Below, in pieces: positions 10,870-21,262 of a stretch of 64,000 bases of DNA. A program made the position numbers and the translations under genes. Under the pieces are notes generated by a model, which searched no databases, had not been told where the DNA came from, and saw only the letters and a list, made by a program, of their open reading frames with translations. This DNA is from Aurantiochytrium sp. KH105 (taxonomy: Eukaryota; Sar; Bigyra; Thraustochytrida; Thraustochytriidae): NCBI GenBank assembly GCA_003116975.1, contig BGKB01000027.1, positions 186,001 through 250,000 of the forward strand. The letters are read 5' to 3'. Every line of letters begins with the position of its first letter. Position 1 is the first letter of the stretch.

Positions 10870-11277
10870 TCAGTTTGTTGCGAGCACTGCTGCGCAACAG
10901 AGCGCGCCGAGGGCGAGACAGCAGCAGGCCTCCTCGGTGTCTTGTTGCCTTCGGCGCTGTTCGTAACCCATTTGCCGCTCTACATTGTAAGTATGCATCT
11001 CTGCGTTCAGTCGTCGTTGCCGCTCGAGCTCGGCCTCATAGTAGGCGCGCTCCATGCCGAAGTCTGTGTTCGGAGCCGAGGCGCCGTACGCAACGTAGAC
11101 GGGCGCGACGGGCCCACTTTGCTGCACGGGCTGGGCCACGTACGCGGGTGGGATGTAGCCATTGTTCGCGTTTGCGTTTGCGAGCGAGGCGTACGTATAC
11201 AGAGCAGGCTGCGGGTTCACGGGCGCCTTCACCGGCTGCGCATACACCAGCGGCGTGTTCCCCTCGTTCGGAACCAT
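10870..11277 (-). CDS. Small protein with Cys-rich C-terminal membrane module (CYSTM-like)
   Basis: A 135-residue protein. The first ~75 residues are rich in Pro, Ala, Tyr and Gln, a helical charged linker follows (ERQRRLNAEMHTYNVERQ), and the last ~20 residues form a hydrophobic Cys-rich segment (EACCCLALGALCCAAVLATN). That order, a Pro/Tyr/Gln-rich head and a Cys-rich tail at the extreme C-terminus, matches the eukaryotic CYSTM class of small tail-anchored, stress-associated proteins. Palmitoylation of the cysteines is likely but inferred. No other domain is visible, and an unrelated palmitoylated tail protein is the main alternative. Confidence 0.6.
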   Translation of the reverse strand: MVPNEGNTPLVYAQPVKAPVNPQPALYTYASLANANANNGYIPPAYVAQPVQQSGPVAPVYVAYGASAPNTDFGMERAYYEAELERQRRLNAEMHTYNVERQMGYEQRRRQQDTEEACCCLALGALCCAAVLATN

Positions 11278-12414
11278 TTTGAAATGAATTAAGGTCTGCT
11301 TCGTCGATCACCGTCGGTCGGACTTCGTTCAGCCACTCTTCGTCCGCTCGCTCGCTCCTCTGCGTCTTGCGCGTCTGCCCGCGCGCTCGCCCGCCCGCTC
11401 GCTCGCCCGCGCGAGTGTCTGGCCCGGACTCGCCCGCGTCGCAGCGTTCGCGCAGCTTTTGGCCACCCTCGGGCTGCTCTCCTCGCTCCCGCCTGCGCGC
11501 GCCGCCGCGCGCCGCCACGCGCCGCCACGCGCCGCCACGCGCCGCCGCCGCCCGCCGCTCGCCGCCGCCCGCCCGTCCGCGCGCGCGTCCCGCCGCGGCC
11601 TCGCGCTCCTCGCGGTCGCGATCGCGCTTTGCCGCGCAGCCCGAAAGAGAGCGAGAGACGGCGGCGAGAGGGCAACTAAAAGCGCGCCTCCGAAGCGCCC
11701 GCCTTTCTTTCCCCTCCTCTTTCTTTCTCCTCCTTTTGAAAACCTGCCTCTTTTCCGGGCTGGACGGACGACCGCCGGCCCGTGCCGCTTCTCGGCCCTC
11801 GCGGCCGCGTGCGCCTGCGTCTGCGCTGCTGCTGCCGGCCGGCTGCCTGGGGCGGGCGCGTGCTGGGTCTGCGTGCGCGGGTCTGTCGCGGCTTGGCAAG
11901 TTGAGGTTAGGATAGGTTCTGCCTCTGCCTGCTGCTGAGACCGACTGTTTGCTTGTCTCTCTGTCTGCCAGTTTCTCTGGCCGGGCGCGTGCAGGAGGCG
12001 AAGAGAGCCAGGAAAAGCTGATCGAACTCGCCCGCGGGGCCCGAGCTGGACCTCGCGTCGCGTGCCGCCTTCGCGCGCCTGCTCTCGCGCTCTCGCGCTC
12101 TCGCGCTCTCGCTCTCGCGGCCGCGGCTCCTCCTGGCCGCCGCCGGGCGGTCGCAGCGCGCGGGCGTCGGCGTCGCGCTGGGCTGGGGCGGAGCGGAGGG
12201 CCTTCCTTCCCTGGCTAGCCGCTGCCGGTGTCACGTGGGAGAAAAGAGAAAAGAGCGCAAGTTCCACTTGCCTGCCTGCCTTCCTTCACACGATCATGAG
12301 TGATTGCAGAAAGCTTCGAGCCTTGCTGTTGCGCGCGATCAATCGAGCGAGCGACGGCGCGATCGCCCACGACCCGAGCGGAGCTCAACTTCTCAAGCAA
12401 GCACGACAACCATC
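11278..12414. other. GC-rich spacer with short tandem repeats
   Basis: This 1.1 kb spacer between divergent genes is extremely GC-rich and open in several frames. It holds a 10-mer GCCGCCACGC tandem array (~11501-11540, four copies) and a CTCGCG-type array at ~12081-12120. Predicted proteins from it are Arg/Ala/Pro-rich and shift freely between frames, so I call no gene. Confidence 0.45.
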
Positions 12415-12866
12415 ATGGCCTCCGAGTCGGGTGGAGGCAAACTTCGGAGCCTGAGGGGCGTGCACACGCGCGTCTCCAGTCTTCGCCCTCCTTCGCGTAT
12501 GCAAGTTCGAGTCCGCGACCAGGACCTCCCTCCACCGTGAGCACCCGAGGCTGGTCGCGTCGCCGTCGACGTCGTGCAAGCGGTGCGGCACGGCGGCCAG
12601 GGAGTCGAGCGAAACTTGCAGCCGCATCCATCCATTTATCCGTCCATGTGTCCATCCGCCCGTCCATGCCTCCAAAAAAACGCGCAATAGGAAAAGAGCG
12701 AGACTTGGATTTCTGGACGCACGACCCCTCTTCTCATCCTCAACGCTGCTTCTTCTGCAGGTTTCTTGCGCTCAGAGAAGGGGCGTGCGTTTGCGTGCCG
12801 GGATGGAGGGATGGACGGAGGGAAGGTGAGAGGGAGCCCTCATGGGAGGATTGGGGAAAAAAGTAA
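12415..12866 (+). CDS. Possible small two-exon gene, 75 residues, unknown
   Basis: An ATG in good context (CATCATGG) opens a 122-nt exon (12415-12536) ending at a GTGAGC donor. A strong acceptor (CTTCTTCTGCAG, ending 12760) opens a second exon 12761-12866 whose frame continues in phase 2 to a TAA. The join gives a 75-residue polar protein with no recognisable domain. The splice signals are the main support, because both exons are short and the composition is not distinctive. It lies upstream of RIB43A on the same strand and could instead be part of a longer untranslated leader. Confidence 0.3.
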
Positions 12867-13353
12867 AAATGGCCTATTTGCGGGTCTAGATCCGTTAAAC
12901 CGGAATACGGTCACCTGCCAGCTGACCTGACGAGGAGGTGGTTCTTGAGGGAGCAACTTGAAGGGTAGGAGCGCTGCTTGTGCTTGTGCTTGTTAGGAGC
13001 TAGTGCTGAGTTTGTCTTCCGTGCCAGCGCTTTGCGGAGCGAGCATTCATTCTCGAGGCGAGCAAGAGCCGGCGGGGGCCAGGACGCTTGAAGCGTTGTC
13101 GGAAACGGAAAGACAGCTGCGCGGCGCGTTGAACACGCGCGGAAAGAAGCTCGCACGCACACGTAGGAAAGAAACGTGACTGCAATTTCTGGCAGAATCT
13201 CCAGCTGGACATCGCCTTCTTCTTCTTCTTCTTCTTCTTCTTCTTCTTCTTCTTCTTCTCGAGCTCGCAAAGGTCTTTGATATTGATTAATCGGTCGATC
13301 GATCAGGCTCACGCATTCTTTTCTGCACCCAATCCCCGAGCTCGAGCACGAGA
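12867..13353. promoter_or_regulatory. RIB43A upstream region with (TTC)n
   Basis: This spacer holds an uninterrupted (TTC)n microsatellite at ~13216-13259 and a GATCGATC motif at ~13294-13304, about 50 bases before the RIB43A start codon. On the minus strand the (GAA)n gives a Glu run in an otherwise unconvincing frame. Confidence 0.4.
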
Positions 13354-14478
13354 ATGTTTCACTCATGGCCCGCCGAGTCGTCGACGGAGCGACAAGCTGC
13401 TCTGCGTCTCGAAGCCAAAAAGAGCGCCAAGGAGGATCGCCGCACGCGCTTCCTTGCATCCAAGCAGCGCGCTATCGGCATTGATGTGCACGGCCTCGAC
13501 CAGCAGCTCGAGGATAAACGCAGACGTGAAGAGGACGAACGACTTGCCAAGGCCGAAGAAGATGAACAAACCATCAAGATCGCCAACGCGCTCAAGGCAG
13601 CTGCCGCCGCCGAAGAGGCCGCGCGACGCGAGCACAGACACGGTCTTCAGGAGTACTGGACGCTGCAGCACAGAAACCGCATGCGCAGACCCGAGGCGGA
13701 CCTCAACGATCCCTGCATGCTCCAAAAGGACCGCGTTCCTACCATCGAGACCGTGGGCACAAGCGCAGCTCAATTTTTCGAAGGCGACAAGGAGCTTGTT
13801 GAACGCGCCGAGCTCGAGGAGAAAATGAGGGAGCAGCACGCCCTCATTGACGCCAAGGTTGCAGACAACAAGCGTCTTCTCGACCTTGAGGCCCAAGAGG
13901 AAGCCATTCATGCCCAGATCGTGAAGGAGCAAGTTCGTCTGCGTACCCAGGCCGAGGCTGAAGACGCTCGCAACCGCCGTGAGCACAACCTCGAAGTCAG
14001 GCGCACCAACGAGCGACTCGATGCTCTCCGCAAGGAACAAGCTCGCTTGCTACGTGAATCCGACGAAGAGCGCGCCAAGCTCGAACACATGACGATTTGC
14101 ACGTCCATGCATCTTCGAGAGGACCGACGTGAGCGCAATGACGGTCGAGGCGGCGTGCGTCAAGAGTGGAAAGGTATGACGCCAGCTCAACTTGCCGACG
14201 TCAAAAACGAGCTTGATCGTCAAGCCGCAGAAAATGCTGACTTGCGAGCCACCGAAGCCAAGGAGGAATGCGAGCTCGATGAGTCCATTGAGCGCATGCG
14301 TCAACTCGCCGTAAGAGAACAGCACAGGCGCGACCAAGAGTATCGCGACGATGCAATCCGCAGGAGACAGTTTCAGGAGTCTCAAAAGGCCTTTTATGAT
14401 TCGCGACAAAAGGAGCAAAAAGATTACGATACCGAGGTCCAGCCTGAATGGTGGCCTTTCGGTCGTTCTGACAGATAA
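13354..14478 (+). CDS. RIB43A-like flagellar ribbon protein
   Basis: This 374-residue, almost wholly helical, charged coiled-coil protein matches RIB43A/RIBC family proteins in length (~370-390) and in its conserved N-terminal block, where KQRAIGIDVHGLDQQLEDK follows a basic helix. The family forms a filament inside the doublet microtubules of cilia and flagella, near the protofilament ribbon. Conserved Trp/Tyr positions such as EYWTLQH and a C-terminal aromatic patch (EWWPFG) are visible. The start ATG is the first in frame after the (TTC)n. Single exon. Its presence implies a flagellated stage. Confidence 0.85.
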   Translation: MFHSWPAESSTERQAALRLEAKKSAKEDRRTRFLASKQRAIGIDVHGLDQQLEDKRRREEDERLAKAEEDEQTIKIANALKAAAAAEEAARREHRHGLQEYWTLQHRNRMRRPEADLNDPCMLQKDRVPTIETVGTSAAQFFEGDKELVERAELEEKMREQHALIDAKVADNKRLLDLEAQEEAIHAQIVKEQVRLRTQAEAEDARNRREHNLEVRRTNERLDALRKEQARLLRESDEERAKLEHMTICTSMHLREDRRERNDGRGGVRQEWKGMTPAQLADVKNELDRQAAENADLRATEAKEECELDESIERMRQLAVREQHRRDQEYRDDAIRRRQFQESQKAFYDSRQKEQKDYDTEVQPEWWPFGRSDR

Positions 14479-14777
14479 AACCTCTTCCTTTATTTCTTTT
14501 TCTTCATTCATTCATTCATTCATTCTTTCTTTCTTTCTTTGCAAACGTGCGGTAGCGAGGTTCTGACGGAATTGTATTTGAAGAGTGAAATATGTTTTTC
14601 AATAAATCTAAATCGAAGGCTTTCTGCAGCGTATTCCCACGGATAGCGAGCGTTGCACGCTTTCATGCCTGCGCACCTGTTATACATGCCAACGTGAAAT
14701 ACGCGTTGCGATCTTCATCATCACGCACAAAGGCGAGACATTTTGGGGATCGGCCTCGATTCGTGACGTTTTCCAGT
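14479..14777. repeat. Convergent spacer with (ATTC)n/(TTTC)n
   Basis: A short tetranucleotide tract at ~14504-14540 changes from ATTC to TTTC units just after the RIB43A stop. The rest is an AT-richer 3' spacer shared with the converging Aurora-like gene. Confidence 0.5.
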
Positions 14778-16724
14778 TTAAGCGCTTGTCGCAGTGAGTG
14801 CACCTGTTTGCGAAGGATGCGAAGGCCCCACTGCACCGGAGCCTTGTGACGGCGGAACGGCTCGAGAAGGTGCCGTTGCGGACAAAGAGGAACTGTGCAG
14901 GCTTTTCGTCGTCGTCTTTACGGCGCGCGGTGCTCGGGCGTACTTGGCAATCCACGGGTGCGTGGGCACGTCCTTGAGCTGCATTCGGTGATCTGGGTTT
15001 TTGCGCAAGAGCGCGCGAATAAAGTCTTTGGCGTCGTCGGAAATGCCATGCGATGGGAAACGCAAGTCAACACGCTTAATGCGCTGGTATGTCAGCGTCT
15101 CCGACTCCTCTTCAAAGGGCGGACTTCCAACGAGAAGCTCGTATGCGAGGACACCAAGGCTCCAGACGTCCACGCGGGCGTCGTGTTTCCTGCGCATGAC
15201 CGCTTCAGGCGCCAGATAGTCAATGGTGCCACAAAGAGTCTCGCGGCGCGTTTTGCTGTGAACCGACCAGCCAAAATCGGAAATGAGAACGGTCCCGTTG
15301 TGACTGAGCAAAATATTCTCCGGTTTGAGGTCGCGGTGAATGACATTCTTCCCGTGACAGTAGCGCAGCGCGTCTGCAAGGTCACGAATGTATGTTGCAG
15401 CGCGTGGTTCCGGAAAACGTTTCTTCAGCTTGAGTTCCTTGTACAGTTCGCCGCGCGAGGCAAACTGCAAGACGAGAAAAATTCGTTTGTCATCGTGGAA
15501 GAACGTAAAGAGCCGAAGAATGTGCTTGTGTCGCAACTGCGACTGGATCTCGACTTCGCGACGCAGCTGATGCTCGACGCCGGCCTTTTCCAGCTGCGAT
15601 TTTTGCAGGACCTTAATGGCGACCACAAAACCGCTCTTACGTTCGCGCGCAAGGTAGACGTTTCCAAACTTGCCCCTACCGAGTTTCCTGCCAATATCAA
15701 AGTCTTGCAGCGACCACACACGCGTCTCCTCGTCCTCGTGACCTTCCTTTTCTTCGTCGCCCGTTGCCTGGTCTCGCAAGTCCTTGCAAACCTCTTCATC
15801 ATCATCACGATTGCCGTCTTCGTTCGCATCATCAAAGATGCTTTCAGGCTGTCTTTGCACAGCCGAACAGTTGGCCTTGTTTTGCAGCGAGCCAACTGTG
15901 GCACCTTGGCTCTCTTCTTGAGGCATGCACTTTTTGCCGTGATCCACGCGGCAGGTCAAGGGGGTCAGCATGCTTCCCCGGCGACGAAAAGCTTGCACAG
16001 CAGTGGTGGCGCGAGACGCTTGTTCGGCAACATTGACGTTCTGGTTTTCATCTTGCTCGCTCGATTTTGTAACAGTTTTTGCCTTGGTCTCCACACCAGG
16101 CATGGCCTCCTCCCAGATTTGGCCCACGGACTTGGCAGTTCGCTTTTTGCGCGGAACTTGCTCGGTGCGTACGAGTTTCGCATGTTTGCTATCTTCGCTT
16201 TCATGAGTGTTTGTAATGCGAGAATTACTATTGGCCATCAATCCTTGGCCTCCCGCCCTCGCGCGAAGGGCAGTTTTAGCCGTCTTCCATTCGTCCGACC
16301 CGGGTCTCGCTGACGATGCCAAGGTTTTTGTGTGCAAAGACTGCGAAGTAAACGATGAAGATGAAGACGACGTCGACGACGACGACGACGAGGACGACGA
16401 CGACGACGAAGTCAGCCTCGGGTCATTAGCAGCCGGTGGTGTAATTTGGCGCTGCTTGCGCGGGACGCGCTTGGCGCCACCTCCGAGCTGCGTCTTCGCC
16501 TTGTCGCCGTTCGCGCGAGCAGACTTGGCGTCGAGCGCGCGTTGCAGGATCCCGCTGCGCGCCGTTTCTCCACCTTCGCTCGCCCAGAGGACGCCGAGCG
16601 AGGCCGGCGTCCTTGCCGACTCCCTGCGAGCGTCCGCGAGCCCGCTGTCCAGGACCTGTGCCGTCGTCGCTTGCGCCACGGACGGCGACGGCGACCTCGG
16701 GGACGACGAGGACGAGAAATCCAT
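14778..16724 (-). CDS. Aurora-family kinase 1 (long N-terminus)
   Basis: This Ser/Thr kinase has Aurora hallmarks: glycine loop [17 protein letters not shown] lysine, [13 protein letters not shown], and the Aurora activation motif RRETLCGT with the activating Thr kept. It departs from the usual PPE after the activation loop (DYLAPEAV). The residue that separates human Aurora A (Gly198) from Aurora B (Asn) is Thr here (RLFTFF). I use the ATG at 16722-16724, which gives 648 residues. The frame continues upstream to an ATG ending at 16940, but the extra 72 residues are Arg/Ala-rich. The N-terminal ~370 residues are disordered with a Ser run (~16360-16410). Aurora kinases act in spindle assembly and chromosome segregation. 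Single exon. Confidence 0.9.
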   Translation of the reverse strand: MDFSSSSSPRSPSPSVAQATTAQVLDSGLADARRESARTPASLGVLWASEGGETARSGILQRALDAKSARANGDKAKTQLGGGAKRVPRKQRQITPPAANDPRLTSSSSSSSSSSSSTSSSSSSFTSQSLHTKTLASSARPGSDEWKTAKTALRARAGGQGLMANSNSRITNTHESEDSKHAKLVRTEQVPRKKRTAKSVGQIWEEAMPGVETKAKTVTKSSEQDENQNVNVAEQASRATTAVQAFRRRGSMLTPLTCRVDHGKKCMPQEESQGATVGSLQNKANCSAVQRQPESIFDDANEDGNRDDDEEVCKDLRDQATGDEEKEGHEDEETRVWSLQDFDIGRKLGRGKFGNVYLARERKSGFVVAIKVLQKSQLEKAGVEHQLRREVEIQSQLRHKHILRLFTFFHDDKRIFLVLQFASRGELYKELKLKKRFPEPRAATYIRDLADALRYCHGKNVIHRDLKPENILLSHNGTVLISDFGWSVHSKTRRETLCGTIDYLAPEAVMRRKHDARVDVWSLGVLAYELLVGSPPFEEESETLTYQRIKRVDLRFPSHGISDDAKDFIRALLRKNPDHRMQLKDVPTHPWIAKYARAPRAVKTTTKSLHSSSLSATAPSRAVPPSQGSGAVGPSHPSQTGALTATSA

Positions 16725-17373
16725 CTCCCGGGACGCTCTCTTTCGTCTGCGCGCGCGCTGCGCCTCGCTTCGCTTCGCTCCAAACGCGACGAGGACCGGC
16801 CGCGTCCCTCCTGCGCGCCTCCGGGTTCTTGCAGCCCAACCTCTCGCGCGCGCCGCGTCCCGGCGGGCGGTGGTGTGCAAGCCAAGCCAAGCTAATCTAA
16901 CCACGGGGCTCGTTGGAGTTTTGGCGTTGACTTGACTCACTCACTCACCGTCAAAGTCGAACATTGCAAACAACTCGAAGGCCCGGACCCAAACGTCTAC
17001 TACCCAAACGTCCGCCGTGTATGATACTGGAACAAATGCTGGAGACGCGCATTGGCAACGCCAGCGACGGCGGCGGCGGCGGCGGCGACGACGACAATAA
17101 CGTCAAGAATACACACGAACACCTCAAGGCTTCGTGCAACGCAGCGCAGCGGAGAGCATCAAATTTTCTTGCGTCAGGTAGGTAGGTAGGTATACGTATT
17201 TCGTTTTCTTTCATGACACTGCAAGGGCTCGAGAGCACGCTCAACAGCCCATGCACGTGTGACGACAAGAAGACAAGCAAAGGAAGAAGAAAAAAAGGAG
17301 TCTGTTTGTGAATGTGTTGGTTTGCAAAAGAAAATGGAAGGTGGTATATGTATACGGGAGGATGGATCCCCAG
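16725..17373. other. Spacer between two Aurora-family genes
   Basis: This ~650-base spacer separates two head-to-tail minus-strand kinases. It contains a GGC/GAC triplet run at ~17069-17096 and a short (GTAG)n near 17178. I see no additional gene. Confidence 0.4.
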
Positions 17374-18441
17374 TCAAATGGGACCCACCTTGAGATGGAT
17401 GCGCTCGATTTCGTCGGGCGGAGCGTGCATGATGATCCAGGGGTGGTAGAGAATCTTGTGAATGGGCCACAAGCGCAGCTCCGGGTCGGAAACGAGAATG
17501 GAGGACAAAAGGCTCTTTGCTTCGGGAGAAATGTCCTTGGGCATCTCGTAGTTGCACATGCTGACGTTGGTACAAGTGTCGGTCTGGTCTGGCGCGACAA
17601 AGGGGGCGGTGCCGACAAGCATTTCGAAGAGCAAGACGCCCGTCATCCAGATGTCGGCGCGCTCGCTGTACGCCGTCTCTGCGACCATTTCCGGTGGGAG
17701 GTAGTCCACGGTTCCACAGAGTGTCTTGCGCTTGATTTCCTCCTTGGCGCGCGTTGAGTTGACAGACCAACCAAAGTCAGCCAGCTTGATGGAGTTGTCG
17801 CGCGCCACAAGAATGTTTTCCGGCTTGATGTCGCGATGCACAACGCCAAGCTTGTGGCACTGAGTGAGCGCGCAAACGAGCTGGCGAATTACGGCCGACG
17901 CGCGTGGTTCTTCGAACCTTCCCGAGGGGGAATTTTTGAGCTCTTCGAAAAGCTCCCCACCCGGCACATACTCGAGAATCAGGTACACGCGCTCCTTGTC
18001 GTGAAAGTAAGAGTACAATCGAACAACATTTTTGTGCCGGAGTCGATGATGAATCTCAATCTCGCGTTTGAGCTGATGCATGAGATCCGAGTTTTCAATC
18101 TCTTCCTTGAAAAGAACTTTCAATGCCACTACGCGCTTTTCTTTCTTGGTGCGCGCCAGGTATACATTTCCAAATTTGCCTTTGCCGAGACCGCGGCCCA
18201 CCTCAAAGTCGTTCAAACACCATCTCTTGCCGCCGCTGCTGCCAGGGCCGCCTTGGCTTCCAGAACCGCCCAAGAGACCACGCTTGACGTGCTCCGGGAT
18301 GTTGCTGCTTTGCTGCAGGTTCTTTTCCAGGATGCTCTTGGTGGTCTTGCCGCTGAGCACGTCGCTGTTGCTGCCTCGTCGGGCATTTCCCGTGGCCATT
18401 TCATTCTCGCAGCCTGCGGCAGCGTCGCCATCGCGCTCCAT
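17374..18441 (-). CDS. Aurora-family kinase 2 (compact)
   Basis: At 355 residues this is the shortest of the four Aurora paralogs. A ~75-residue Ser/Gly-rich head precedes a kinase domain with [29 protein letters not shown] and DYLPPEM. The activation segment is longer than in the others (an extra charged stretch, TRAKEEIKRKTLCGT) but keeps the activating Thr. The Aurora A/B discriminating position is Ser (RLYSYF). It is the most diverged copy in the C-lobe, with substitutions such as IWMTGVLLFEMLVG. Same strand as kinase 1 and divergent from kinase 3. Single exon. Confidence 0.9.
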   Translation of the reverse strand: MERDGDAAAGCENEMATGNARRGSNSDVLSGKTTKSILEKNLQQSSNIPEHVKRGLLGGSGSQGGPGSSGGKRWCLNDFEVGRGLGKGKFGNVYLARTKKEKRVVALKVLFKEEIENSDLMHQLKREIEIHHRLRHKNVVRLYSYFHDKERVYLILEYVPGGELFEELKNSPSGRFEEPRASAVIRQLVCALTQCHKLGVVHRDIKPENILVARDNSIKLADFGWSVNSTRAKEEIKRKTLCGTVDYLPPEMVAETAYSERADIWMTGVLLFEMLVGTAPFVAPDQTDTCTNVSMCNYEMPKDISPEAKSLLSSILVSDPELRLWPIHKILYHPWIIMHAPPDEIERIHLKVGPI

Positions 18442-19259
18442 CCTGTCTTAGACTTTTGGTGTAGAGGTAAGCAATATCGGGGAAAGACCCAATGGCTGCG
18501 TCTTGGTCGACTTTGCGTCAGCAAGCTTTCGCGCAACGTGCAGGCGCGGGATAGCGTTTGTTGTTATTGCGCGAACCTCGTCGCGACGTCCGATTCTCCA
18601 GGAAGGCTATCTCCTCGTTCGCTGCGGACCACGCGATCTCCACGAGCACGCACGCACGTACGCACGCACTTGCTCTCGCCTCGACCTCTTGCGTCTCGCC
18701 TGTCTGGCGAAACCACACGCGCGCGCGTACGTGGAGAAGCAGCGTCTTCGTTCGCGAGTCCCAGCGAGCGCGAGGTTGTCGCTGCAGCCTCGATTTCGCT
18801 CCGGCCCGCGAGCAGCAGGTCGAGCAGCTCTTTTCGCGACGAAGCTTCGTCGGCCGCGCGTTCCGCAAAATCCCAGACTCCCGCGCTCCCCGGCCTCGGC
18901 CGCGTCCTCGCCTCGGCCCGTCGATGGGCCTCGCCGCGACTGCAAAGCCTCCGCGCGGCCTCGAGCTCGAGGCTTGCGCACCACGTTTCGGGCTCTGACC
19001 CGGGCGCAACGGCGCGCTGCGGTGGCCCCGGTCCCGTACGCCGCGCACCCACCCTGCGCCCCTTCTGCACTCGCACCGGAATCGAGCACCATTTAAGTGC
19101 GCAACCCATTTTCGTCTGCGCCCTCGTGGTGCAAAGTAACAGACCTTGATTTGACATCCAGACCTCTTCGCTCGACCTCGCCGAGCCCGGGGCGGGCCAG
19201 AAGCGATCGGGTGAGCTCGCAGGCGCTCGAGCGAGAGGGGCCGTGCGGACGTTGTGGAG
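18442..19259. promoter_or_regulatory. Divergent promoter region between Aurora-family genes 2 and 3
   Basis: These 818 GC-rich bases separate divergent kinase genes. The minus strand is open through this region and on across kinase 3, but the resulting protein has no domain and mirrors kinase 3 codons. Short ACGC-type repeats occur at ~18648-18670. Confidence 0.4.
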
Positions 19260-20801
19260 ATGGAGTGGTCGGCGAAGAAGAGCGCGAGGAAGCCGTCGCG
19301 AGCGGCGCTTGCGACCATGTCGAGACCTCCATCCTGGGGTCTGCAAACGGTTGCAGCTTCGACACAGCAACATCAGGGCCACGGATACGAGCACGACCAG
19401 GCTCTTGATCACCAGCAGATGCAGCAGCAACAGCAGCAAATGCAAACGCAAAAGACGCTGACCTGGCGGAGTGGAACGAGGAGACGGAAAGGCTCGCGCG
19501 GAGACGCTGATTCGCATTACGGCGGCCAACACCATGGTGGAGAACCAGGTTCCTCGCTGCGACCTCGAAATGGATTGGACAATGATGATAAAGAGATGGA
19601 CATGGATGACGACGACAACTATATGCTCGCTCGAGACGAGGGTGACAAGGAAGTCACCGGCAACGGCGGCCGTTCGAGACAATACGCTGAAGCGGACAAG
19701 GAACAGTTCCAGCGCCAACCCCTGTCCACACCTATTCCCGCCCATCGCCTTGCCAAGGAGCGCGGCCCTCGAAGTGCGCTCAAGAGCGCAGAAGCAGCTC
19801 GCAAAAGGCTCCGGAGCACGCAGACCCCAGCAATAGGCCGGAACGGACACGCAGTCGGTCGACGCGTCTCGACAGACTCCTCGTCCGTCAACGAGAGCGG
19901 TGGAGATCGGCGGTGGACGCTCGAAGACTTCGAAGTCGGCCGCCAGCTCGGAAGTGGCAAATTTGGCAATGTCTATCTTGCTCGCGAAAAGCAAAGCAAG
20001 TATGTTGTCGCCCTCAAGGTTCTTGACAAGTCGCAGTTGCAGCGACAAGGCATCGAGCACCAGCTGCGAAGAGAAATTGAGATCCAACGCCAATTGCGCG
20101 ACCACAACATTTTGCAACTCTACGGATACTTTTTTGACGCGCGTCGCATTTATCTCATTCTCGAGTATGCGCCGGGAGGCCAGCTCTATGAGGCCCTCAA
20201 ATCGGCCAAACGCTTCAGTGAAACGCAGGCCGCGAGCTATGTGCGTCAGCTGGCGCGCGCACTTGACCACTGCCACGAACGTAATGTCATTCATCGGGAC
20301 CTCAAACCGGAAAACCTCCTGCTTGGCTCGGACAATGAAATTCGCGTGTGCGACTTTGGATGGTCTATCCATGCCCCAAGCTCCCGACGATCTACAATTT
20401 GTGGCACGGTACGTTTTCGCTGTCGTCGACGTGTATAATTTTTCTCTTTTTCTTGAGGGCTGACAGATGCATTGTATGCGTCAATTTTTGCTTTGAAACA
20501 ATTGTAGCTTGATTATTTACCGCCCGAGATGGTGGCCGGCGAAACGCACGATTCGCGCGTCGATAACTGGGGCCTCGGTGTGCTTGCCTATGAATTTCTC
20601 GTGGGCAAGCCGCCCTTTGAAGCGGCGAGCATGCAGCTGACATACAATCGCATTCTCAAAGGTGAACTCGATTTTCCTTCCGGGGTCTCGGAAGGGGCAC
20701 GCGACCTCATTGCCAGACTTTTGCGCAACGATCCTGCCCAGCGTCTCGACCTGAAAAGTGTTTTGCGGCACCCCTGGATTCTCGCGCATGCCCAAGCTTG
20801 A
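19260..20801 (+). CDS. Aurora-family kinase 3 (two exons, Aurora A-like Gly)
   Basis: Exon 1 is 19260-20408 and exon 2 is 20508-20801, joined across a 99-bp intron (donor GTACGT, acceptor TTGTAG) in phase 0, giving 480 residues. The intron falls inside the activation segment, exactly between CGT and LDYLPPEM. The join restores a complete Aurora kinase domain: [38 protein letters not shown]. The position equivalent to human Aurora A Gly198 is Gly (QLYGYF), unlike the other three copies. The N-terminus is Gln-rich and disordered. An internal ATG at 19317 is an alternative start. It is the only one of the four with an intron. Confidence 0.9.
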
Positions 20802-21262
20802 TCGACCTCCTGCATCGAGACGCACTACATTGGGAAACAAAGAGAAAGGCAAAAATCAACGGGAGTCGTTTCTCTGAGTCTTTCACGAAGCAGGGGGTGC
20901 AAATGAATTCTAAAAGATGACGCAGAGCGTCGACATGCCCCCTCGTTTTTCCATGTGGCACTTGATTTCTTAGATAAAAGAAAAGTACCATTCATCCATC
21001 GCAACAACGTGCTGGCTTTGAGCAAGTGATCAATCTATCTAACTCTGGAGCTGCTGCTCTCCGATGGGTCCTCCAAAGTAGTTTCTAGACCTTTGGAATT
21101 TCAGACTTGAAATGAAGTTCGCGACTATTTTATTGTTTTTGTTTTGTTATTTTTATATTTGCCAAAAAGTTCATTGCGCAATTTCGATGTTCGGTCTTTT
21201 GCAGCGCAAGTTGTGTCAAGGGCGAGGAACAAGCTTTAACCCCATCGACCAGGAGAAGCTGT
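20802..21262. other. Convergent spacer between Aurora-family genes 3 and 4
   Basis: 461 AT-richer bases with T-rich stretches at ~21125-21160. They hold the two 3' ends and no further gene. Confidence 0.45.

Noticed and set aside
11036-12267. Arg/Ala/Gly-rich frames up to 312 codons
   Set aside because: Derived from GCC/CGC tandem repeats, with no stable frame or domain.
18564-20372. 602-codon open frame on the minus strand
   Set aside because: It lies antisense to Aurora kinase 3 and its leader. Its sequence is a codon-by-codon mirror of the kinase and shows no domain. High GC content keeps stops rare.
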